NCBI GenBank assembly: GCA_000430305.1
Contig: ASZZ01000018.1
Span: forward strand, 1-33,191
Origin: Streptococcus mitis 17/34
GTDB taxonomy: Bacteria; Bacillota; Bacilli; Lactobacillales; Streptococcaceae
Direction of reading: 5' to 3'
DNA: 33,191 nt
Both the position numbers and the translations under genes were made by a program. The notes beneath the pieces are model-generated. The model had not been told where the DNA came from and did not search any database. It worked only from the letters and a program-made list of their open reading frames with translations. Positions 26,844-33,191 of the stretch are shown here, piece by piece. Within the stretch, counting starts at the first letter, position 1, and the number at the start of each line of letters is the position of its first letter.

Positions 26844-29800
26844 ATGTTTGGACATAAGAATAATAGGAATGGTGAAAAAGTTTTTCGCTATTCGATTAGA
26901 AAGTACCATTTTGGTGCTGCCAGTGTAGCTATAGCTGCCCTCTTGTTTTTTGCAAATGGAGTAGCTAGAGCAGATAGTCTATCTGTATCCCCTGATACAG
27001 CAACGACTGAGAAGACCCTAAATGATGAGGGTAGGAGTAGGGCTAAGGAAGAACCCTTGCCAGATAGTCAAGAGCTTGCTGAAAGGAATTTGGAAGAAAA
27101 AACTGCAAAAGTTGTTGATAAATCAGCCCTTCTTCAAGTGATGGATGAGCTTAAAGATATTGTAGTTAAGGTAAAAGAAAGTAAACTTGCTCCATTTTCT
27201 AATCAGCTTCTTCAGCTTACTGATGAAAGCAAACGTTTGCTTTCTGATAAGGATGCTAAATCAGAGGATATTGATCAACATATTCTAAAAATTAGGAAGC
27301 TGATAGAAACATTAAAAGAGCAAGAAAGTAGTGCTAGTCAACCTGAGCGGAAAGAAGAGAGTAAGATGCCTTCTGCTGAAGCGGTAGACGAGACTGCTAA
27401 TCAGGCTGAAAGTAGCAATGCTAAGGATTCTTTACTAGAAGATAAGAGCACGAATGAGGCTGCTATTGAAGTTCGTAAAGAAGAAACTTCTAAAGATAGC
27501 TCAAAACCTACTGTGACAGCTTCCGATAGAAGCTTAAACAAGGTAGATAAGGAAGCTAATAGTCTGGAACTGCCAAACAAAGATAATAAACTGTTGCCGA
27601 TAGATACGAAAAGTAATCTTGTAGATGAGGCGACAGAGGATGTTCTTGATAAGAAGAAAAAAGGTTATTCTGGGTTTAGAATAGCTCATTATGCAGCTCG
27701 ATCTACTGATCGTTCTGTAGCTGGAAATCTCGACTCAGGTACTATCAGTGGTGATGGAGTTAAACAGTTTGAAAATCTTCATTATGACATTGATGGTGAT
27801 CGTACTATTTGGAGAGTTGCTGTCCGTCCGGCTCATAAGAATCATGCTTGGGCTGGTATTGCAGTTACATCAGATGATACTATTGAAAATATTCGTGTAG
27901 TAGAAAGAGGCGGAGCTGGTGGTAGTGTAGTAGAAGAGAAAGAAATTTCCAGAGGACGCCCTGCTAGTACGCCTTTCTCTAATTATAAGATGTTTATTGG
28001 TCACTACAAACTTATTGGTGGAGCTGTGCCAGATAGAATAGTCTATGAAGTAACTACTAGAGGAACACATCACAATCTTTTTGCTCGCTTTGCGACCGCT
28101 ATTGTACAGAATACTCTTGAAAATTCTGGCTTAAATGGTAAGGCGGCGCTTGTAAGTCGGAATTCAGATTTCCCTGCTGTAGGTATCCATGTCAATGCAG
28201 TAGGCGCTCCTACTGTTGACCATAGCTATACTCAAACCAACGATACTGTACGTATGCAGACTGTACCGTCAACAGACAATCAATTATCAGGAACTGGGAA
28301 ACCAGGAGCGACTATTTCTGTTAAGAAAAATGGGAATACTTTTAAAACAACAACAGTTAATTCAAGCGGGCATTGGGTTGTTTCACTAGATGCTGGTTTA
28401 AATAGTAATCTATCAGATACTGGAGATCAACTTGTACCGAAAGATAAGATAACAGTAACTCAAAGTGTTGATGGCAAAGAGAGTGAAGCAACGAATGTGG
28501 ATGTTTCATTAGGGCGTTCATGGATTTCTTATTCGCCAGGACATACTAATGAACTGGTTTCAAACCAACGCGATCTCAAGCTATATGTACCACATGATGC
28601 TGGTATGGCTTACTTGAGATATAGGGATACAAATAATCAAGACCATGAAATCGGGATTAGACGTACTGCGATTAACCAAGCTTGGCAAGTTCTTCCTGAA
28701 AAACGCAATCTGGCTACTGTTACTTCGGTAGACAATACAAGTAATAAGTTTTATTCTATCATTAATCTTAAATTGAATAGTGATATGAAAGTGGGCTCTC
28801 AAACATCTGTTGTTTCAAATATGAAAGAAGGTGGTTACGGAAGTCTTGAGGGATGGAAACCTGTTAATGTAGTAGAGGCTCCATTAACATCTGGTGCTCA
28901 TATCGAGAGTGACTTAACAGGGAAAGCAAGTATACCTGCAGACGTCAGAGTAAAAGCACCAGTAGGTTCTACTGTTAAACTTTACGATAATAATGATGTG
29001 CTAATAGGAGAAGCTCAAGCTGGAAATGATGGCTATGCAACGGTACATCCTACAAATAGTTTACCTGAAGGGCAAATTAGAGCGACTTCAACTCCAGTTG
29101 GAGGAAAAGAATCAGCAAAAAGTGACCCTGTGACAGTTACGAGAACTCAAATAGGTCATGGAGGAGCGAAACAAGTTTCTTCCGAAGGTAAAGCAAGAGC
29201 TACTATCGGAGTGGACAAAGAATGGGTTACAGCATATCGTGGAGATCATGTCGAAGTTAATGTTTCTACTTATGCAAAATATCTAGAAAAATTTTTGCCA
29301 AATCCAAATACTAGAGGCCATGTCAAAGGATTAGAAGAATCAGGCGGTTTCTTAGTAACAGCTCAATCCACCCCTGAAACGGCTCGTACTGGAAAAACTA
29401 GTGGAACGATTGCAATGGATCAGCCCCTAGGATCAACGGTTCTTAATTATTATGTTGTAAGCAAGACAACAACAGCTAATTATGGACGCCATAATGCTGG
29501 TTCAAGTACAAATGTTAGTACAACCATTAACGTCCTTGAAGTAGCGAAAAAATATGATATTTCTATTGATAAAAAGATTACTGTAGACAATCCAAATGCT
29601 GTGAGTGGTCCGGAAAAAGAGAAAATTATTGCAGCGATTAAAGAGAAAAACAATAGAACATATACAGATGCAGCGTACAGAGCATTATTAGATCAGGCTA
29701 CTTATTCAGTAGATGAAAAAGGGAATGTTACCATCACTTATCCCGATAATTCAGTAGATAAAGTAGCTTCGGCATATACTATTCAAAAACGCCCAGTAAT

Positions 29801-32800
29801 AGAAACATCCTTAATCGATAAGGCAGATACACAAACACCGACTACTGTATCAGCAGATCCAGGTTCTAAAGTAAAACTTTACGATCACTCAGGCCATGAA
29901 TTGGGAGAAGGTACGGTAAATGAAAGTGGTCGAGTTACTATTAATCCTACAAGACCGATTCCAAATGGAAATGTAACAGCAAAAGCAACTGATAATCGTG
30001 ATAATACAACAGATGCAAGTGCTCCAAAACAAGCGACAGTACCTGCACCGCAAGCTTTGACTATTCAGCAACCTAGTCATGGATCAACAAGTGTAACTAT
30101 TACTCCACAAGGCAGAACAGATATTATCTCTGCGGTTATTCAAGGGAAAAAAGTTAAAATTGAAAAGGAAGGCTCTGGACGTTATAAGACGTTAGAAAAT
30201 GCAGCGAATGTACGAATTTCACCAAATTCAAATGGAAGTGTAACCTTTGAATTGCCTTCAGGTACAAGATTTGAAACCCTAGATAGAATCCAAGCTACTG
30301 CAGAAAATAAAGATATTACGGTAGCTTCAGGAATCAGATCATCTCAAGAGGCTAATCAATATGTATTGGCAAATAAAGGAGAGAAAGTACCTGTAAAAGA
30401 TATTAATCGTTTAACTCCAGAAGATAAAGAGAGAGTTAAAACAGCTTTTGAAAAAGCAAATCCTGGTATAAATAAATCAGAAGTTACTGTAGGAAGTAAC
30501 GGAGATATTAACTACGCTCATCAAGGAAGAGGTTCTGTTCAAAAAGGTAATGCAAACTTAACTGGTAATGTTGTTCTAGATAATGTAGCTCCAGGTAAAC
30601 CAACGATTCCAACAAACTTGACGGATAAAGCTGGAACTAGAACTCAAATTGAAGTAGATACAGAACCAGGTGCTTCGGTTGTTGTATATGATCATGGCGG
30701 TCAAGAACTAGGACGAGGTGTAGCGAACGCAAGTGGTAAAGCGCTTATCGATCCGACTAAGGAAATTCCGAAAGGTAATGTTACAGCTAAAGCAACAGAT
30801 GAAGCAGGAAATATCTCACAACCAAGTGATGCTAAAGTTGCTACTTTCCAAGATTTCACACCAAAAGTTCCTTCTAAGACACCTGTTACAAAAGTAACGT
30901 CTTTAACACCGGATGAGGTTAATCAGGTTAAGAAAAAAGTTTCAGATGCTAACCCTGGTAAAGAAGTGCAAGTATCAAGTAATGGTACTGCTACTGTAAC
31001 TGATCCTAAATCAAGGATATCTCATCAAATATCTGGAGATAAGTTAGTTGAATCAAACGATAAGATTAGACCAACAGTTGAAATTCCTTATGACAATCCA
31101 GCTAGACAAGAGATTTATGTTTATTCTGGAGAGAATAATGATATTACATTAAAAGCTTGGGATAATTCTGGTAAGATTTCTAAATTGCATCTAGCGTTTG
31201 CTGCTGATAATAGACAGGGGCTAGGTACAGAAGATTCATACTTGAACGGGAAAACTCGATCAGCACTTTACTTGAGCGCTACTAAAATTCACACTGATAC
31301 ACCAGCAAGCCAAAATTCTCCAGCTATTCTTAAGGTAACTGGTGAGATTCCTAAGGGTGAATTTAACGAACAAAGTGGGCAAATTTCACGATATTTATTT
31401 GCAGAAGATCCAAGTGGAAATACTAACTATGAGCATGTAGGTCATGCTAATGATGTAGGAGCTCCTGGACGCATTCGATTTGTATGGAAACCTCAAACAT
31501 TTAAATATGATGCACAGGCGCCAGGCACACCATTATTACTAGACAATGCAGATGCGACTCAAATTGAGAATGCTGTAAAACAAGCTAATCCAACCTTTAG
31601 CGATAAAATTAAGTCTGTAACAGTTAATGGCAATAATGTGATTGTGACCTATAAAGACGATAGTACAGATAGATTAGATGCTTCTAAAGTCTTCAAGGTA
31701 CGTGATTCTAAGCCAACGCCACCAACGGCAACTGCACCAAAAGATGGAACTGTAACAGTGACACCAACAGGGGATGCAGATAAAGTTACGGTTAACTATA
31801 TAGACGAGAATAATGCTCAAAAAACAGTAACCGTAGTCAAGGCTAAAAATGGAACATGGTCATCATCAGATAAGCCAGCAGGTGTAACTGTAGATTCAGG
31901 TACAGGGCAACTCCTTATTCCAGCTGAAGGTGTAAAAGATAAAAGTCAGGTAACAGCGACAGCTACGAAAGGTGACAGTCACCCATCAGAAGCAACTACC
32001 GTGACAGCTCAACAAAGAGATTTTGAACCAGTAGTTCCAGATAAGACACCTGTAACTAAAGTAACAAGTTTAACACCGCAGGAAAGAGAAAATGTAAAAG
32101 CTAAGGTTCAAGCTCGTAACCCTGGTAAAAACATTAGTATTTCGACAGATGGTACTGCAACATTGACAGATCCGAAGACAAATATTAGTCATCAAATATC
32201 TGGAGATAAGTTGGTTGAATCAAACGATAAGATTAGACCAACAGTTGAAATTCCTTATGATAATCCAGCTAGACAAGAGATCTATGTTTACTCTGGGGAA
32301 AATAACGATATTACACTGAAAGCTTGGGATAATTCTGGTAAGATTTCTAAATTGCATTTAGCGTTTGCTGCTGATAATAGACAGGGTCTAGGTACAGAAG
32401 ATTCATACTTGAACGGGAAAACTCGATCAGCACTTTACTTGAGCGCTACTAAAATTCACACTGATACACCAGCAAGCCAAAATTCTCCGGCTATTCTTAA
32501 GGTAACTGGTGAGATTCCTAAGGGTGAGTTTAATGAACAAAGTGGGCAAATTTCTCGATACTTATTTGCAGAAGATCCAAGTGGAAATACTAACTATGAG
32601 CATGTAGGTCATGCTAATGATGTAGGAGCTCCTGGACGCATTCGATTTGTATGGAAACCTCAAACATTTAAATATGATGCACAGGCGCCAGACACACCAT
32701 TATTATTAGATAGTGCAGATGCGACTCAAATTGAGAATGCTGTAAAACAAGCTAATCCAACCTTTAGCGATAAAATTAAGTCTGTAACAGTTGATGGTAA

Positions 32801-33191
32801 TAATGTGATTGTGACCTATAAAGACGATAGTACAGATAGATTGGATGCTTCTAAAGTCTTCAAGGTACGTGATTCTAAGCCAACGCCACCAACGGCAACT
32901 GCACCAAAAGATGGAACTGTAACAGTGACACCAACAGGGGATGCAGATAAAGTTACGGTTAACTATATAGACGAGAATAATGCTCAAAAAACAGTAACCG
33001 TAGTTAAGGCTAAAAATGGAACATGGTCATCATCAGATAATCCAGCAGGTGTAACAGTAGATTCAAGTACAGGGCAACTCCTTATTCCAGCTGAAGGTGT
33101 AAAAGATAAAAGTCAGGTAACAGCAACAGCTACAAAAGGTGACAGTCACCCATCAGAAACAACTACTGTAACGGCACAAGCAAAAGACTTC
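26844..33191 (+). CDS. Giant YSIRK surface adhesin with 389-residue repeats (5' part, runs off the window)
   Basis: The frame is open for 2116 codons to the last base. The start has AAAGGA 7 bases upstream. Residues 1-43 are a YSIRK signal peptide (FRYSIRKYHFGAASV, likely cleaved after VARA). Residues 44-270 are Glu/Lys/Ser-rich with a FIVAR-like helical segment at about 92-165. Residues about 271-470 form a folded head I do not recognise (YSGFRIAHYAARS, RTIWRVAVRP, RGTHHNLFARFATAIVQ). A chain of Ig-like beta modules follows (GTGKPGATISV; APVGSTVKLYDNN; DPGSKVKLYDHSG; EPGASVVVYDHGG), mixed with modules ending in YPDNSVD- or YKDDSTDRLD-type strands. From residue 1337 a 389-residue unit repeats in tandem. 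No anchor is seen because the C-terminus is outside. The design is that of a wall-anchored adhesin; the ligand cannot be inferred. Confidence 0.9.
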   Translation, partial: MFGHKNNRNGEKVFRYSIRKYHFGAASVAIAALLFFANGVARADSLSVSPDTATTEKTLNDEGRSRAKEEPLPDSQELAERNLEEKTAKVVDKSALLQVMDELKDIVVKVKESKLAPFSNQLLQLTDESKRLLSDKDAKSEDIDQHILKIRKLIETLKEQESSASQPERKEESKMPSAEAVDETANQAESSNAKDSLLEDKSTNEAAIEVRKEETSKDSSKPTVTASDRSLNKVDKEANSLELPNKDNKLLPIDTKSNLVDEATEDVLDKKKKGYSGFRIAHYAARSTDRSVAGNLDSGTISGDGVKQFENLHYDIDGDRTIWRVAVRPAHKNHAWAGIAVTSDDTIENIRVVERGGAGGSVVEEKEISRGRPASTPFSNYKMFIGHYKLIGGAVPDRIVYEVTTRGTHHNLFARFATAIVQNTLENSGLNGKAALVSRNSDFPAVGIHVNAVGAPTVDHSYTQTNDTVRMQTVPSTDNQLSGTGKPGATISVKKNGNTFKTTTVNSSGHWVVSLDAGLNSNLSDTGDQLVPKDKITVTQSVDGKESEATNVDVSLGRSWISYSPGHTNELVSNQRDLKLYVPHDAGMAYLRYRDTNNQDHEIGIRRTAINQAWQVLPEKRNLATVTSVDNTSNKFYSIINLKLNSDMKVGSQTSVVSNMKEGGYGSLEGWKPVNVVEAPLTSGAHIESDLTGKASIPADVRVKAPVGSTVKLYDNNDVLIGEAQAGNDGYATVHPTNSLPEGQIRATSTPVGGKESAKSDPVTVTRTQIGHGGAKQVSSEGKARATIGVDKEWVTAYRGDHVEVNVSTYAKYLEKFLPNPNTRGHVKGLEESGGFLVTAQSTPETARTGKTSGTIAMDQPLGSTVLNYYVVSKTTTANYGRHNAGSSTNVSTTINVLEVAKKYDISIDKKITVDNPNAVSGPEKEKIIAAIKEKNNRTYTDAAYRALLDQATYSVDEKGNVTITYPDNSVDKVASAYTIQKRPVIETSLIDKADTQTPTTVSADPGSKVKLYDHSGHELGEGTVNESGRVTINPTRPIPNGNVTAKATDNRDNTTDASAPKQATVPAPQALTIQQPSHGSTSVTITPQGRTDIISAVIQGKKVKIEKEGSGRYKTLENAANVRISPNSNGSVTFELPSGTRFETLDRIQATAENKDITVASGIRSSQEANQYVLANKGEKVPVKDINRLTPEDKERVKTAFEKANPGINKSEVTVGSNGDINYAHQGRGSVQKGNANLTGNVVLDNVAPGKPTIPTNLTDKAGTRTQIEVDTEPGASVVVYDHGGQELGRGVANASGKALIDPTKEIPKGNVTAKATDEAGNISQPSDAKVATFQDFTPKVPSKTPVTKVTSLTPDEVNQVKKKVSDANPGKEVQVSSNGTATVTDPKSRISHQISGDKLVESNDKIRPTVEIPYDNPARQEIYVYSGENNDITLKAWDNSGKISKLHLAFAADNRQGLGTEDSYLNGKTRSALYLSATKIHTDTPASQNSPAILKVTGEIPKGEFNEQSGQISRYLFAEDPSGNTNYEHVGHANDVGAPGRIRFVWKPQTFKYDAQAPGTPLLLDNADATQIENAVKQANPTFSDKIKSVTVNGNNVIVTYKDDSTDRLDASKVFKVRDSKPTPPTATAPKDGTVTVTPTGDADKVTVNYIDENNAQKTVTVVKAKNGTWSSSDKPAGVTVDSGTGQLLIPAEGVKDKSQVTATATKGDSHPSEATTVTAQQRDFEPVVPDKTPVTKVTSLTPQERENVKAKVQARNPGKNISISTDGTATLTDPKTNISHQISGDKLVESNDKIRPTVEIPYDNPARQEIYVYSGENNDITLKAWDNSGKISKLHLAFAADNRQGLGTEDSYLNGKTRSALYLSATKIHTDTPASQNSPAILKVTGEIPKGEFNEQSGQISRYLFAEDPSGNTNYEHVGHANDVGAPGRIRFVWKPQTFKYDAQAPDTPLLLDSADATQIENAVKQANPTFSDKIKSVTVDGNNVIVTYKDDSTDRLDASKVFKVRDSKPTPPTATAPKDGTVTVTPTGDADKVTVNYIDENNAQKTVTVVKAKNGTWSSSDNPAGVTVDSSTGQLLIPAEGVKDKSQVTATATKGDSHPSETTTVTAQAKDF
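30852..33191 (+). repeat. 1167-bp tandem repeats in the adhesin gene
   Basis: Copy 1 spans 30852-32018, copy 2 32019-33185, and copy 3 begins at 33186 (Asp-Phe) as the window ends. The period is exactly 1167 bases (389 codons) with no internal indels. About 1 kb of each unit differs by only some 35 substitutions, mostly synonymous, whereas the first about 57 codons are clearly diverged. Each unit contains a TPVTKVTSLTP segment, a large module (PTVEIPYDNPARQEIYVYSG to GRIRFVWKPQTFKYD), a YKDDSTDRLD module and an Ig-like module. Confidence 0.96.

Noticed and set aside
30852-33191. CRISPR array or prophage-type repeat
   Set aside because: The repeats are long, in frame, and part of one continuous coding sequence; no short repeat-spacer pattern exists in the window.
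1-33191. tRNA, rRNA or riboswitch genes
   Set aside because: No cloverleaf, rRNA-like block or recognisable riboswitch core was found by reading; a covariance-model search was not possible here.

Overview
The window looks like chromosome from a mitis-group Streptococcus (S. mitis, S. oralis or S. pneumoniae type). The evidence is two intergenic repeats that resemble pneumococcal RUP elements, three YSIRK-signal surface proteins (two with a visible LPXTG anchor), a GlnR box of the TGTNAN7TNACA type, and gene orders (murI to yidD; Na/Pi transporter, endoD, pgk, glnR, glnA) that I recall from pneumococcal genomes. Species assignment is inference.

Layout. 1-341: 3' end of an ABC transporter ATPase gene. 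342-720: non-coding, with a terminator and a RUP-like repeat. 721-5872 (minus): a giant cell-wall GH95 alpha-L-fucosidase gene split by two frameshifts. 6158-6406: a small UPF0154 membrane protein. 6606-12313: a tightly packed, mostly overlapping housekeeping operon, murI, rdgB, yfcE, cbpB, xerD-like, scpA, scpB, rluB, yidD. A long two-way terminator separates it from galE (minus, frameshifted). 13703-15084: pepA and a small immunity-like protein. 15184-16815 (minus): a Na/Pi cotransporter with a PhoU-like tail. 17118-22237: surface endo-beta-N-acetylglucosaminidase EndoD (GH85), frameshifted just before its active site. 22327-26002: pgk, a FUSC-like membrane protein, glnR and glnA. 26003-26843: a gene-poor stretch with a terminator, a second RUP-like repeat, a possible coding remnant and a strong orphan hairpin. 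26844-33191: the first 2116 codons of a giant YSIRK adhesin that runs off the window and contains 389-residue tandem repeats.

How the genes work together. The GH95 fucosidase and the GH85 endoglycosidase are both sortase-anchored and would trim host glycans at the cell surface. A cre-like site between the fucosidase promoter and its start fits carbon-catabolite control. The giant adhesin adds a probable attachment function. glnR-glnA is the autoregulated nitrogen operon. The murI-yidD operon mixes cell-wall, nucleotide-sanitising, chromosome-segregation and membrane-insertion functions.

The most striking pattern is that five genes (GH95 twice, yfcE, scpA, galE, endoD) carry six reading-frame breaks, and each is repaired by restoring one G or C in a G/C run. 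Because conserved scpA is among them, systematic sequencing error is the leading explanation, ahead of true gene decay. The best biological lead is the 389-aa repeat protein at the right edge, with an unrecognised N-terminal head and sharply uneven divergence inside its repeat unit.
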